NCBI RefSeq assembly: GCF_028716865.1 | Contig: NZ_JAQUOY010000002.1 | Coordinates: forward strand, 94,483 to 158,482 | Direction: 5' to 3' | Length of the DNA stretch: 64,000 nt | Source of the DNA: Candidatus Methylomirabilis sp. | GTDB lineage: Bacteria > Methylomirabilota > Methylomirabilia > Methylomirabilales > Methylomirabilaceae | Part shown: piece by piece, positions 33,101 to 41,885 of the stretch | Layout of the letters: each line of letters begins with the position of its first letter | How positions within the stretch are numbered: the stretch's first letter is position 1 | The notes under the pieces: generated by a model | Databases searched by the model: none | The model's input: only the letters and a program-made list of their open reading frames with translations | What the model was told of the DNA's origin: nothing | Program-made: the position numbers and the translations under genes

Positions 33101-33334
33101 TTCCTGCGCACGGTCCAGAATCGTCTCCGGGTCGTGGCCGATCTTGAGACGTCCGCGCTACCGAAGGACCCAAACCGGCTCGATCGCCTGGCACGACGGC
33201 TTGAGTATGAAGCGGGTGACGGCGTACGTCCAGGGGAACGGTTGCTGGCTGACTACCAGCGCCATACGGAGCGGGTACGGGGGATTTACGAGGCGACCTT
33301 CTCTCGTTATAATCGCGGTGAATCCGGGAGCTGA
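30188..33334 (+). CDS. glnE: Bifunctional glutamine-synthetase adenylyltransferase/deadenylase
   Basis: Adds or removes AMP on the GlnA tyrosine in response to P-II and glutamine. 1048 residues, about 100 longer than in E. coli. Two homologous nucleotidyltransferase halves: GKLGGEELNFSSDIDLLFIY (deadenylylation half, near residue 225) and GKCGAEEIGYGSDLDLAFAY (adenylylation half, near 757), each followed by an RVDMRLRPEG or RVDIRLRPGG block and helical regions (KLGYGGIREIEFIVQ; KLGSGGIVDIEFIIQ). Clusters with its target glnA and its regulator glnB. 14 bp before the ArsA-type gene. Confidence 0.97.
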   Translation: MPMKEPFPPGVEALAAAGCRYPEQARQNLQHLAGSSHLTSVQSILPLLLDRLRNLADPDMALNNLERYAEVVIDRGFLFSHLRDSPKSLDLLLTLFGSSQHLSDILIRFPQDFHWLLQPGLLRRTRSKEELVEDLNEFLSRAKSQERAWTALRRFKMREILRIGIQDLLDNLDLTGVTQQLSLMADVVLHRAYEICRAELVRRYGEPRCVGPSGDKVCGFVVIGMGKLGGEELNFSSDIDLLFIYEGEGETAGLTSPSGALIGRVSNHEFFTRLGEGVIKAIGELTSEGRVFRVDMRLRPEGRAGALVYSLRGYELYYESWGQTWERMALIKARPVAGDPALGEAFLKLVEPFAYRRSLDYGAIGEIRAMKDRINAKVGRDQETFRHVKLGYGGIREIEFIVQTFQLLYGASDPWIREPNTLRALQRLADRGHVTVDEHATLAKAYTFLRTVEHRLQILHHLQTHTLPTDHGDLVQLARRLGYSPNRSPDPALALREDYQRHIQAVRQMYDHLLREPPMGEEEIPLHPLADFLDGRADESVVRESLTAAGIVDLDRAVRSLFVLRDGPPFRRNTTGTQRILATLAPTLMEGLTQAPDPDLALLHLERFIEGVGSSAGLYDIFKQAPLALVHLMRLFGASEFLSQILIRHPALLDLLLVPDQPERGRPDRLVEECLDVVADAPPGSPRLDALRRFKQAEELRIGILDLLRKADLDEVSRALTRLSEACVQTAYRLACEELRPQYGLPSSGGFVVLGLGKCGAEEIGYGSDLDLAFAYAQEGATTGGSQGMSHAEYFERLADKICRNLTTITKEGTAYRVDIRLRPGGSAGRVAQSFAAFETHFARTAELWERQAYLRVRPIAGDLNIAEALMASLSERIYRPTSAESLAANITAMRHRMEVELTKEKTGEHHVKLGSGGIVDIEFIIQFLQLAYGSTRSALRVGNTLKALEAARGVGLLADLDVAYLCDSYRFLRTVQNRLRVVADLETSALPKDPNRLDRLARRLEYEAGDGVRPGERLLADYQRHTERVRGIYEATFSRYNRGESGS

Positions 33335-33348
33335 CGCGAGGGCCGATA

Positions 33349-34542
33349 ATGCGCATCATTCTGTATACCGGCAAGGGAGGGGTAGGCAAGACGACCGTCT
33401 CAGCCGCCACGGCGTTGATGGCGGCCGAGCGAGGCTACCGGACCCTGGTCATCAGCACTGACCCGGCCCACAGCCTGGCTGATGCCTTCGATCAGCCGCT
33501 CGGGTCTGAGCCGACGCGGATTACGGACCATCTCTGGGGACAGGAGATCAATGTTCTGGAGGAGATCCGGACACACTGGGGTGAGGTCAAGGACTATCTC
33601 ACCGTTCTGTTTGCCACGCGCGGTGTAGACGAAGTGATCGCTGAGGAGATGGCGGTCTTTCCCGGACTAGAGGAGTTGTGCAGCCTTTTGCAAATCCGAC
33701 TGCAGGGCGAGGCGGGGCGCTTCGATTGTCTCATTGTCGATTGCGCGCCGACCGGAGAGACGATGCGCCTGCTGAGCTTCCCCGATGTGGCCCGCTGGTA
33801 CATGGAGAAGCTCTTTCCGTGGGAGCGTCGAATCGTGACCGCCATGGGCCCCATTGTTCAGCCGTTCGTGCCTGTTCCGCTTCCCAAGGATAATGTGTAT
33901 GCGGCCATCGAGACCCTCTTTACTCGCATTGACGGGATGAAAGAGGTGCTGTGCGACCCGAAGCGCTCCAGCATCAGGCTGGTCCTGAACCCGGAGAAGA
34001 TGGTCATCAAAGAGGCGCAGCGGGCCCTTACCTATCTGAACCTGTACGGCTACGTCACCGATGCCGTCATCTGTAACCGCGTCTTTCCCCGTCAACTCCA
34101 GCACGGGTATTTTGCCGAATGGAGTCATATCCAGAGCCGGTACCGGGAGATGATCCAGCAGGGCTTTTCGCCGATCCCGATCTGGGAGATCCCGCTCTTC
34201 GACCGTGAGGTCGTCGGTCTGACGATGCTTGAGCGCATGGGCCGGAGCCTCTTTACCGATCAGGATCCTCTGACCGTCTGGATGCCGGGGCCGATCCAGA
34301 CGGTCCGTAAGAAAGGGGGCAACTACTATCTCCGGTTAAAGCTCCCGTTCCTTCAGAAGGAGGAGTTATCGCTCTTGAAGCGAGGCGATGAGTTGGTGGT
34401 GTCGATTGGAAACTTCCGGAGAGACCTCGTGCTTCCCAGGGCGCTGGCCGACCTCGCAGTGAGAAGGGCGAGACTTGAGGAAGGCTATCTCGTGGTGCGA
34501 TTCGGTCAGGACGGAAGCCCCAAGGAGGAGAAGGATGGCTAA
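33349..34542 (+). CDS. ArsA/Get3-family ATPase
   Basis: 397 residues. Deviant Walker A TGKGGVGKTTVSAATAL, switch I STDPAHSLADAF, switch II VDCAPTGETMRLLSF, adenine loop VICNRVFP and a C-terminal Hsp20-like domain (FLQKEELSLLKRGDELVVSIG), the arrangement of the bacterial ArsA_HSP20 subfamily. The arsenite cysteines of true ArsA are not obvious, and no arsB or arsR is near, so a targeting or metal/membrane-protein chaperone role is more likely. Overlaps the next small gene by 8 bp. Confidence 0.85.
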   Translation: MRIILYTGKGGVGKTTVSAATALMAAERGYRTLVISTDPAHSLADAFDQPLGSEPTRITDHLWGQEINVLEEIRTHWGEVKDYLTVLFATRGVDEVIAEEMAVFPGLEELCSLLQIRLQGEAGRFDCLIVDCAPTGETMRLLSFPDVARWYMEKLFPWERRIVTAMGPIVQPFVPVPLPKDNVYAAIETLFTRIDGMKEVLCDPKRSSIRLVLNPEKMVIKEAQRALTYLNLYGYVTDAVICNRVFPRQLQHGYFAEWSHIQSRYREMIQQGFSPIPIWEIPLFDREVVGLTMLERMGRSLFTDQDPLTVWMPGPIQTVRKKGGNYYLRLKLPFLQKEELSLLKRGDELVVSIGNFRRDLVLPRALADLAVRRARLEEGYLVVRFGQDGSPKEEKDG

Positions 34543-34780
34543 GCAGGAGAAGCAGATATGCCCGCATCGCTGTCCGTTGTGCGCCCTCTACGAGGCGCAG
34601 GAGAGATTTCAGCGGGGAGTCAAGGAGTGCCTACCCCCCGAGGTGAGCTTGCACCTCAATCAGGCAGGGCATGAATTGCTCCTTGCCGTCCAAGTGTTAT
34701 TTGACAGAGGGTTTGGGGCGGTGGCCTCAGAGTCGAAGTCGGGCTCACGTCGGAAGGCCCAGAAGGTGAAAGTCGAATAG
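34535..34780 (+). CDS. Small Cys-containing protein coupled to the ArsA-type ATPase
   Basis: 81 residues from ATG 34535 (GGAGAAGG upstream), overlapping the ATPase gene. N-terminal CPHRCPLC could bind zinc or a cluster; the middle is a predicted helix (YEAQERFQRGVKECLP, LNQAGHELLLAVQVLF); the tail is basic (SGSRRKAQKVKVE). No family recognised. The overlap points to a partner of the ATPase. Confidence 0.65.
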   Translation: MAKQEKQICPHRCPLCALYEAQERFQRGVKECLPPEVSLHLNQAGHELLLAVQVLFDRGFGAVASESKSGSRRKAQKVKVE

Positions 34781-34821
34781 ATGCAGAAATCTCAAACATA
34801 CGATCGGTCGAGGGAGGGACG

Positions 34822-35727
34822 ATGAAAGTATTTGTGACTGGTGCAAGCGGCTACATTGGCTTCAATGTGGCTTCAGGTTTTCGCCGAGCCGGGCATGAGG
34901 TGTGGGGGCTGGTCCGCAGCGAGAAAAAGGCTCATACCATTGCCATGAGCGAGATCCGCCCGGTCATCGGGAGCATGCAACATCCGGAAAGTTATCAGCC
35001 GATTGCGGAGCAATGTTCTGTGCTGATCCACGCGGCCGTGGATTACCAGGCCGATACCTTTTCGCTGGACAGGCACACCATGGAGGTATTGCTGGCGGCC
35101 GGCAAACTCGGTGCACAGCCGAAAACGGTTGTGTACACGAGCGGGACATGGGTGTATGGCGACACCCTCGGCAAGCCGGTAGACGAGGATGCGCCCTTGC
35201 GACCTGCGGCACTGGTCGCCAGCCGTCCTGACATCGAACAGATGGTGCTGAACGCGTCCGGGGTCCGGGGAGTGGTCGTGCGGCCGGGCTGCGTGTACGG
35301 CCGACAAGGCGGGCTGACAGGCATGTGGTTCGACGGCCCCGACAAAGGCAAACCGCTCCAGATGATTGGCGATGGCAATAATCGCTGGGCCATGGTTCAT
35401 GTCGACGATCTGGCGGATGGCTATCTGCGCGTAGCGGAGAGCGGACTTGCCGGCGAGGTATTTAACCTCACTGATCGCTCCAGTTCTACCGTGCTTGAAA
35501 TGGTCCTCGCTGTGGCGCGGGCCACCGGCTATACCGGGCAGATTGGATTTGTCCCGGCGGGTGAAGCGTCTTACACTCTGGACGGGTTTGCCGAGTGTCT
35601 GACTCTGGATCAGCTTGTGGATTCCAGAAAGGCGAGTCGCCTGTTGGAATGGCAGCCGAAACATCGCGGCTTTGTCGATGATGTGGAGACGTATTTTCAG
35701 TCGTGGAAAGCCACCCAGTATGCTTGA
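34822..35727 (+). CDS. NAD-dependent epimerase/dehydratase-type SDR
   Basis: 301 residues, extended short-chain dehydrogenase fold: FVTGASGYIGFNVASGF as the nucleotide loop, then LIHAAVDYQ and VVYTSGTWVYGD. The classical Y-x3-K is not where expected (the segment reads ASRPDIEQMVL), so it may be an atypical or non-catalytic member. VVRPGCVYGRQGG and HVDDLADGYLRVAE are typical. Substrate unknown. RBS GGGAGGGA precedes ATG 34822. Confidence 0.8.
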   Translation: MKVFVTGASGYIGFNVASGFRRAGHEVWGLVRSEKKAHTIAMSEIRPVIGSMQHPESYQPIAEQCSVLIHAAVDYQADTFSLDRHTMEVLLAAGKLGAQPKTVVYTSGTWVYGDTLGKPVDEDAPLRPAALVASRPDIEQMVLNASGVRGVVVRPGCVYGRQGGLTGMWFDGPDKGKPLQMIGDGNNRWAMVHVDDLADGYLRVAESGLAGEVFNLTDRSSSTVLEMVLAVARATGYTGQIGFVPAGEASYTLDGFAECLTLDQLVDSRKASRLLEWQPKHRGFVDDVETYFQSWKATQYA

Positions 35728-35791
35728 TAGCGACGTCACCCGTATGTTGTCGGCTATCAGCCTAGTGTAGTGCGTCACAAATAGCTTTGTA

Positions 35792-35870
35792 CCCGTTCGT
35801 GCTGAGCCTGTCGAAGCATGAACAGAAGTTGTTGAAGTTAGAAGCCCTTCGACAAGCTCAGGGCGAACGG
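35792..35870. repeat. Inverted pair of the TTCGACA-GCTCAGG repeat
   Basis: cccgttcgtgctgagcctg at 35792 and its complement gacaagctcagggcgaacgg ending at 35870, 25-base arms separated by about 30 bases. Same family as 22376 and 46683. Lies between the SDR gene and rnpB. Confidence 0.8.
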
Positions 35871-35952
35871 AATATTTCAAGAACTGCAAGACGCAGTATG
35901 TGGGCGAGGATCGCTGTTGCAAATCGTGCCCGTGTGCGTTACGTTGGTGGTA

Positions 35953-36396
35953 GCCGAAGTCGGTCGGATGGCCGCCGGTTCGCTTTTGGCGGACGGGAGG
36001 AAAGTCCGGACTCCACAGGGTAGGGTGCTGGGTAACGCCCAGGGAGGGTGACCTCACGGACAGTGCCACAGAAAAGATACCGCCCACGCTGCATTATCGA
36101 CCGTCAGGCTTCGTCGCAAGCGTCGCCGAACGGTCCCGTGGGCAAGGGTGAAATGGTGCGGTAAGAGCGCACCAGCGACATGGTGACATGTCGGCTTGGC
36201 AAACCCCACCCGGAGCAAGGCCAAATAGGTCCCGCCCCATCATGCAGAGGGTGGCCCGCTCTCGTGCTCCTTTTGGGGCAGGCGGGACGGGTAGGCCGCT
36301 TGAGCCCGGCGGCAACGTCGGGCCTAGAGGAATGGTCATCCGGTCGGGCCGCAAGGTCCGGCCGTACAGGATCCGGCTTACAGACCGACTTCGGCC
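35953..36396 (+). ncRNA. rnpB: RNase P RNA, bacterial class A
   Basis: Catalytic RNA of RNase P, which matures tRNA 5' ends. Ends pair as P1: gccgaagtcgg at 35953 with ccgacttcggc ending at 36395. Conserved blocks: gaggaaagtccggactcc near 35997, acagaaaagataccgcc near 36068, gtgcggtaagagcgcacc near 36156, ggcaaaccccacc near 36197 and the 3' part ttacagaccgac. Length about 444 bases, slightly long for class A. Confidence 0.93.
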
Positions 36397-36493
36397 ATAT
36401 CTATAGAATCAAGTAGTTATCACGGTTTTAAAGGACGGTAAGCGGGTGTCACAGAATCTTAGCCTGTAATCTCACACTGCGAGAGGCGCATTG

Positions 36494-36601
36494 ATGTGGA
36501 ACCTTGACTCAGACGTTATTATTTGGGCGGTTGTGGTCGGTGTCTTAGTGATCGGCTATGGCGTAGTGTTTGTTGTCTTTCGAAAAATTTCTCGGAAGTA
36601 A
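36494..36601 (+). CDS. Candidate 35-residue single-span membrane protein
   Basis: ATG 36494, preceded by GAGAGG, encodes MWNLDSDVIIWAVVVGVLVI and ends in FRKISRK. One hydrophobic helix (residues 8-29) with a positive C-terminus, so N-out/C-in. Too short for standard gene callers. No homologue recognised. Located between rnpB and an HhH gene. Confidence 0.5.
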   Translation: MWNLDSDVIIWAVVVGVLVIGYGVVFVVFRKISRK

Positions 36602-36664
36602 GAGTCATTTTTTATGGATACCCATTGAGGCTGTCGGTGCCCCAGATGGCATGAGGGGCAAGCT

Positions 36665-37156
36665 ATGGCGCGCTCCCCTACACAGACGCGAGGGCGACCC
36701 GCTCCAAAGCAGGCTGGACCCAGGGCATCGTCCCGGCCTATGATTCGAGCTCGGGACCTCGGGATCGAACTCGAATCGGGGGCAGAAGGTGAGCGCTTTA
36801 AATGGTTCCTGGCCTGCCTGTTGTTTGGTAAACCGATTCAACAGGAAGTGACTAAGCGAGCCTATCTGGAATTCGTCAGAGAGGGGTTGGTTACCCCAGA
36901 GGCGCTTATCGAAGCAGGGTGGGATCGGCTCGTGAGCGTCTTAGACCGCGGCCACTATGTTCGCTTCGATTTCTCGACCGCCACGAAACTCCTTGACATC
37001 TCCCGATCCCTCATAACCCGCTATGGCTCTCTTGCCAACCTGTTCAGGCAATCAAGCGATAGGAAGGACCTGACCAAGCGTCTTCAGGAATTTAAAGGAG
37101 TAGGTCCCGTCACTACTCGCATCTTCCTCCGCGACATCAAGTCCTTCTCGAAGTAA
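36665..37156 (+). CDS. HhH DNA-glycosylase-superfamily-like protein
   Basis: 163 residues. Helical domain resembling the endonuclease III fold (LACLLFGKPIQQEVTKRAYL, ITRYGSLANLF) with a hairpin LQEFKGVGPVTTRIFLRDI. The catalytic Lys of GVGRKTA is absent (GVGPVTT) and there are no iron-sulfur cysteines, so DNA binding or monofunctional activity is more likely than AP-lyase. The first 25 residues are basic and Pro-rich. Related enzyme nth is far away at 3157. Confidence 0.7.
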   Translation: MARSPTQTRGRPAPKQAGPRASSRPMIRARDLGIELESGAEGERFKWFLACLLFGKPIQQEVTKRAYLEFVREGLVTPEALIEAGWDRLVSVLDRGHYVRFDFSTATKLLDISRSLITRYGSLANLFRQSSDRKDLTKRLQEFKGVGPVTTRIFLRDIKSFSK

Positions 37157-37240
37157 CCTTCAGGACCCGGGCTTGCCGAACGCAGCAAAACGGCGTAGTG
37201 TGAAGAAAAAGGCTGCGCCGAAATATGAGCGGCTCAGACG

Positions 37241-37495
37241 GTGTTCGCAATGGATCGAGTATCGCTGTCCGAGGACGAAAAGGATCAGTTTACCGAGTCC
37301 CTGCTTCAGCACCTCGATGCGCTTTATAGCTTCGTCTGGTGGCTGACGCATCGCCGGGACGAGATTGAGGACCTGGTACAAGAGACCTGCCTTCGCGCCC
37401 TGCGATCCGCTCACCAGTTTCAGCCTGGAACCAATTTGAAGGCCTGGCTCTTTAGTCGTCTGATTCGGATGCTCCGGAACCGATATCTTTCTTGA
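37241..37495 (+). pseudogene. Truncated ECF sigma factor (region 2 only)
   Basis: 84 residues that match sigma region 2: YSFVWWLTHRRDEIEDLVQETCLRAL, FQPGTNLKAWLFSRLIRM, then RNRYLS and stop. ECF factors continue about 90 residues with region 4, which is missing; the next 50 bases in any frame show no region 4. It could be a relic or a small sigma-like modulator. A second Met (MDRVSL) is the likelier start, at 37250. Confidence 0.65.
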
Positions 37496-37551
37496 CGGAT
37501 CATTGTGTGTATGACAATATGCAATAAAGTAGAATACGCGGAGGTGTGACG

Positions 37552-37791
37552 ATGCCGACGAGTGTGCGATTGGATCCAGGGGTTGCAGCGCGGCTGCGGA
37601 AGATGGCCAAGACCGAGGGGGTACCACTCTCGGAGCTACTCAGACGTGCGGCGGCCCGATATTGCAACGAGTTGACGAATGCTTCGTTGGACCTGAGGCT
37701 GGCCGATGTCATCGGCGTCGTGAGGTCAACAGGGGGACGAGCCCGCCGAACCGGTGAGGCATTTCGGAAGGCGCTACAGAGGCGGTCGTGA
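37552..37791 (+). CDS. Ribbon-helix-helix antitoxin
   Basis: 79 residues. MPTSVRLDPGVAARLRKMAKTE is the beta strand and helix A of a MetJ/Arc-type DNA-binding domain; the C-terminal part (GRARRTGEAFRKALQRRS) is the toxin-binding region. ATG 37552 preferred over GTG 37546 because GGAGGT lies 6 bases upstream. Overlaps the PIN gene by 4 bp (GTGA), the usual antitoxin-first order; it should repress its own promoter. Confidence 0.8.
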   Translation: MPTSVRLDPGVAARLRKMAKTEGVPLSELLRRAAARYCNELTNASLDLRLADVIGVVRSTGGRARRTGEAFRKALQRRS

Positions 37792-38189
37792 TCTTAACCG
37801 ACGCAGGTCCCCTGATCGCGCTGCTCGATCGCGGAGAGCCTGATCACCTGAAATGTCAGGAGGCCTCCGTTCGGTTGCATGGTCCCTTGCTCACAACTTG
37901 GCCGGCGTTTACGGAGGCAATCTACCTACTGGGGCAGGCCGGGGGATGGATAGCACAGGAGCCTTTGTGGCGCCTGCTGCGCCGGGGAGATCTCATCGTC
38001 GAGATGCCTCAGCAGTTGGAACGGATCGCCACACTGATGAGTAAGTATCAGAGCGTCCCGATGGATCTGGCTGATGCCTCGCTCGTGGCGCTGGCTGAAG
38101 AACGGGGACTCACCACAATCTTTACCCTGGATCGGAACTTCCGCATCTACCGGCTTTCGCGTAGCAGGGCGTTCACGATTATTCCGTGA
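37788..38189 (+). CDS. PIN-domain toxin (VapC-like)
   Basis: 133 residues. Likely RNase: acidic residues in ILTDAGPLIALLDRGEPDH, the Glu of FTEAIYLLG, and the late Asp cluster of MDLADASLVALAE and LDRNF. Start GTG 37788. Coupled to the RHH antitoxin. VapC toxins usually cut tRNA or rRNA; target not predictable here. Confidence 0.85.
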   Translation: MILTDAGPLIALLDRGEPDHLKCQEASVRLHGPLLTTWPAFTEAIYLLGQAGGWIAQEPLWRLLRRGDLIVEMPQQLERIATLMSKYQSVPMDLADASLVALAEERGLTTIFTLDRNFRIYRLSRSRAFTIIP

Positions 38190-38401
38190 CACGGTTTTGA
38201 GTATCGAGCACTATGGCTTGACACTCCTCCGGCGTTCGTGTTAGCGTGCGCCTGTTAAGATCTGGGAAAGCTACGTGAGTCTTTTCTTCGCGTTGTCCTG
38301 ACACATAATCTTCTGGTAACAGTGGCGGGTCGGAGGGCCTTTTACGCCCGCTTGCGAACGAGGCTGGTGTACGGGAAAGGATGCTGATCAGGGAGAGGTC
38401 G

Positions 38402-39820
38402 ATGGTAGGGCGGCGTGAAGGACTTCAGCCGACGAAAGAAGGCTGCGCAATTACCGTAAAAGATGGCCGGTTGATCGTCCCGGACGATCCGATTCTTCCG
38501 TTCATCGAGGGTGACGGGACTGGACGAGACATCTGGCGCGCTTCGGTCCGCGTGTTCGATGCGGCGGTGAAACGTGCCTATGGCGGGCAGCGCCGTATCA
38601 CATGGTTCGAGGTCTATGCGGGTGAGAAGGCGTTTAATACCCTCAAGACCTGGTTGCCGGAGGAGACTATTGAGGCCTTCCGCACGTACATAGTTGGGAT
38701 CAAGGGACCGCTGACGACGCCAGTAGGAGGCGGTATCCGGAGCCTGAACGTGGCGCTCCGCCAACTGCTCGACCTGTATGTTTGCCTCAGACCGGTCCGG
38801 TATATTCGCGGTGTCCCGAGCCCTGTGAAGCGCCCCGAACTGGTCGACATGGTGATCTTCCGGGAGAATACGGAGGATATCTACGCCGGGATCGAGTGGG
38901 AGGCGGAATCGCCGGAGGTCGGCAAGGTCATTCGTTTCCTTCAGGATGAGATGGCGGTCAAGAAGATCCGCTTCCCGGAGAGCTCTGCGATCGGAATTAA
39001 ACCGGTCAGTCGAGAAGGGAGCGAACGACTGATCGGGGCTGCGATTCAGTACGCGCTCCGACACAAGCGCAAGTCTGTGACGATGGTCCACAAGGGGAAC
39101 ATCATGAAGTTTACGGAGGGCGCGTTTCGGGATTGGGGCTATGCCCTGGCGGCCGGCAAGTACCGTCACGAGACGGTCAGCCTTCGAGAGAGCTGGATCC
39201 TCGACAACCAAGAGAAGCAGCCCGCCCTCACGGTTGAGGAGAATGCCCTGGCCATCGATCCCGGCTACAAAGATATGACACCCGATCGACAGGCGAAGAT
39301 CCGCGAAGAGGTCGAGGTCGCCCTCGCGCTGTGGCCAACGCACGGCAATGGACAGTGGAGGCGCAAGCTGTTGATCAAAGACTCGATCGCCGACATTACG
39401 CTGCAGCAGACACTCACACGGGCCGATGAGTTCGACGTAATCGCGACGCTGAACTTGAATGGCGACTATCTCTCGGATGCCCTCGCCGCTCAGATTGGTG
39501 GGATCGGGATTGCACCCGGGGGGAATATCAACTATCAGACCGGTCATGCGATCTTTGAGGCGACCCATGGCACGGCGCCGAAATACGCCGACCTGGATAA
39601 GGTCAATCCTGGCTCGCTCATCCTCTCGGGCGAGATGATGCTGCGGCACCTTGGCTGGGACGAGGCGGCCGACTTAGTGATCCGTGGGCTGGAGGAAGCC
39701 ATTGCTCGAAGGCAGGTCACCTATGACTTTGCCAGGCTGCTGCGTGTCGAGGGGGCTACTGACGTGCAGGAGCTGAAGTGCTCCGAATTCGCCACAGCCG
39801 TCATCGAGAATATGGGCTAG
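38402..39820 (+). CDS. icd: Isocitrate dehydrogenase
   Basis: Oxidative decarboxylation of isocitrate to 2-oxoglutarate in the TCA cycle. 472 residues from ATG 38402 (GGAGAGG upstream); 38381 is a possible start. Blocks: [32 protein letters not shown] with the substrate Ser, [33 protein letters not shown] and [11 protein letters not shown]. Cofactor preference (NAD or NADP) cannot be decided by eye. 32 bp before mdh. Confidence 0.95.
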   Translation: MVGRREGLQPTKEGCAITVKDGRLIVPDDPILPFIEGDGTGRDIWRASVRVFDAAVKRAYGGQRRITWFEVYAGEKAFNTLKTWLPEETIEAFRTYIVGIKGPLTTPVGGGIRSLNVALRQLLDLYVCLRPVRYIRGVPSPVKRPELVDMVIFRENTEDIYAGIEWEAESPEVGKVIRFLQDEMAVKKIRFPESSAIGIKPVSREGSERLIGAAIQYALRHKRKSVTMVHKGNIMKFTEGAFRDWGYALAAGKYRHETVSLRESWILDNQEKQPALTVEENALAIDPGYKDMTPDRQAKIREEVEVALALWPTHGNGQWRRKLLIKDSIADITLQQTLTRADEFDVIATLNLNGDYLSDALAAQIGGIGIAPGGNINYQTGHAIFEATHGTAPKYADLDKVNPGSLILSGEMMLRHLGWDEAADLVIRGLEEAIARRQVTYDFARLLRVEGATDVQELKCSEFATAVIENMG

Positions 39821-39852
39821 GCAGGTCAAGACGTGAACGCTTGGGGGTGTTG

Positions 39853-40782
39853 ATGCGACCGAAGGTGACCGTGGTTGGCGGTGCTGGCAACGTCGGAGCC
39901 ACCGTCGGCCAGTATCTTGTCGCAAAAGAGCTGGCCGATGTGGTGCTGATCGATATCTTAGAAAGCGTTCAGCATGGACGAGGGCTGGACCTGCTCCAGA
40001 CGTGTCCCGTCCTTGGATCTGACAGCCGAATCGTCGGTACGAAGGACTATCGGGATACCGCCGACTCCGACATTGTGGTCGTAACCGCCGGCATTGCCAG
40101 AAAGCCGGGGATGAGTCGGGATGACCTGCTTCACACCAACGCCAGGATCGTGGGTGAGGTGATCGAGCGGGTCGTGGCTCACTCGCCGAACGGTATTCTC
40201 GTCATCGTCAGCAACCCGCTTGACGCGATGACCCAACTGGCGCTCAAACGAAGCGGCTTTGCTCGGGAGCGGGTCATCGGCATGGCGGGCGTGTTGGACG
40301 CAGCGCGATTTCGGACATTTATCGCACAAGAGCTTCGGGTCTCTGTGGAGAATGTTCATGCCTGCGTGCTCGGCGGCCATGGCGACGCGATGGTTCCCCT
40401 GCCTCGATTCTCTACGGTTGCCGGGATTCCGATCACCGAACTGCTGCCGCCCGACCGGATCGAGGCGCTGGTGAAGCGGACAGCCGGTGGTGGGGGAGAG
40501 ATCCTGGCGCTGCTTGGAACGGGAAGCGCGTATTATGCGCCTGGGGCCTCAGTCGTGGAGATGGTGGAGACGATTGTCAAGGATAAGAAGAAGATCATGC
40601 CCTGCTGTGTTTATCTGCAAGGGGAGTATGGGATACACGGGTTGTGTGTCGGTGTCCCGGTCAAATTGGGCAGCACCGGCGTTGAGCAGATTATCGAAAT
40701 CCAGCTGACACCTGATGAGGCGGCCGCCCTGAACCGGTCGGCGGCTGCCGTAAAAGAGCTGATCGACATCCTGAAGCTCTGA
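39853..40782 (+). CDS. mdh: Malate dehydrogenase (LDH-like type)
   Basis: 309 residues from ATG 39853. NAD loop [18 protein letters not shown] with Asp in [26 protein letters not shown] with the Arg of the mobile loop; the proton-relay Asp and His in [11 protein letters not shown] and [12 protein letters not shown]. The MSRDDL loop has Arg at the position that distinguishes MDH from LDH. Pairs with icd and sdh as a TCA cluster. Confidence 0.95.
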   Translation: MRPKVTVVGGAGNVGATVGQYLVAKELADVVLIDILESVQHGRGLDLLQTCPVLGSDSRIVGTKDYRDTADSDIVVVTAGIARKPGMSRDDLLHTNARIVGEVIERVVAHSPNGILVIVSNPLDAMTQLALKRSGFARERVIGMAGVLDAARFRTFIAQELRVSVENVHACVLGGHGDAMVPLPRFSTVAGIPITELLPPDRIEALVKRTAGGGGEILALLGTGSAYYAPGASVVEMVETIVKDKKKIMPCCVYLQGEYGIHGLCVGVPVKLGSTGVEQIIEIQLTPDEAAALNRSAAAVKELIDILKL

Positions 40783-40828
40783 GCTGTAACCCGTAAACCG
40801 TCAACTCTTAACGTGAGGAGGATAGGCT

Positions 40829-41101
40829 GTGACGAGACTGCGAAACAGATATCTGGGTTCTTTGGTGCTGGCCGTGGGACTGTTGGTTGCCGGCTGCGGG
40901 CAGGAAATTAAGAAGGAGAATGAGCAACTGAAGAAGACGGTAGAGACGCTTCAGAAGGAGAATGCCGATCTCAAGGCTGAGACGGTGACACTGAAGGGTG
41001 AGAACGAGGCGATGAAGAAGGAAGTCGAGGAGATGAAGACGCAGATGGAACAGATGGAGCAGCAGATGAAGGCGAAAGGCCGACCTGCGAGGAAGAAGTA
41101 G
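40829..41101 (+). CDS. Coiled-coil lipoprotein
   Basis: 90 residues, GTG start after GAGGAGG. Signal with lipobox LLVAGCGQE, then a heptad coiled coil rich in Glu/Lys (residues 26-82), ending GRPARKK. Size and design recall Lpp-type or YgdR-type lipoproteins; the basic end could contact peptidoglycan. Lies between mdh and sdhC. Confidence 0.75.
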   Translation: MTRLRNRYLGSLVLAVGLLVAGCGQEIKKENEQLKKTVETLQKENADLKAETVTLKGENEAMKKEVEEMKTQMEQMEQQMKAKGRPARKK

Positions 41102-41141
41102 CGAGCCAGTCGACAGCACAACGTTGGTTCTTGGGAGACTC

Positions 41142-41885
41142 ATGACCGAAGATCGGCTAAGCAACCAGCGTGGGCAGGTCGCCGTGGCGACCTTGGGAAG
41201 AGAGGCCTGGTGGCTGCAGCCGATGCTGATCGTGCTGGCGCTGGGCGGGTTCATGGTCTATACGGCCTGGGCAGCCCTCCAGGGAACCCACTATGAGTAC
41301 AAGAACTACTTTTCACCCTTCTATCCGACGTTCACCAAACCTGAATGGTGGCCGTTCTCACCGGCCTTCCTGATCCTCTGGGCCCCGGCGGGTTTTCGAT
41401 TTACCTGCTACTACTTCCGGAAAGCCTTCCATCGCTCTGTCCTGCTGACCCCGCCGGCCTGCGCGGTTGCTGACGCGCGGGCCGGCTATACGGGGGAATC
41501 CCGATTCCCTCTCATCCTCATGAACCTCCATCGCTACTTCCTCTACCTGGCCATGGTCGAGTTGGCTGTCTTGTGGTATCACGCCGCCCGCAGTGTCGTC
41601 TTTGACGGCCGACTCGGCGCCGGAATCGGCTCACTCGTGATGGTGGCCAATGTCGCATTCCTCAGTCTCTACCTGACCTCCTGCCACTCCTTTCGACACC
41701 TCATCGGCGGACGACTCGACTGTTTCTCACACTGCCCAACCCGGCACGCTCTCTGGGGCCAGGTCAGCCGACTCAACGAACGTCACGATCTCTGGTTCTG
41801 GCTGAGCCTCTTTTCAGTAGGACTGACCGATCTGTACATCCGTCTCCTGTCGATGGGCATCATCAGCGATATGAGACTGTTCTAA
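41142..41885 (+). CDS. sdhC: Succinate dehydrogenase membrane anchor subunit
   Basis: 247 residues from ATG 41142 (GGGAGA upstream), about five membrane helices (residues 30-48, 77-92, 124-145, 162-182, 216-236). The block WWPFSPAFLILWAPAGFRFTC and LMNLHRYFLYLAM with later TSCHSFRHLIGG recall the one-subunit anchors of the mycobacterial Sdh1 type rather than the two-subunit SdhC/SdhD. His residues in HRYF, WYH and SCHSFRH are possible haem or quinone-site residues. Overlaps sdhA by one base. Confidence 0.8.
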   Translation: MTEDRLSNQRGQVAVATLGREAWWLQPMLIVLALGGFMVYTAWAALQGTHYEYKNYFSPFYPTFTKPEWWPFSPAFLILWAPAGFRFTCYYFRKAFHRSVLLTPPACAVADARAGYTGESRFPLILMNLHRYFLYLAMVELAVLWYHAARSVVFDGRLGAGIGSLVMVANVAFLSLYLTSCHSFRHLIGGRLDCFSHCPTRHALWGQVSRLNERHDLWFWLSLFSVGLTDLYIRLLSMGIISDMRLF

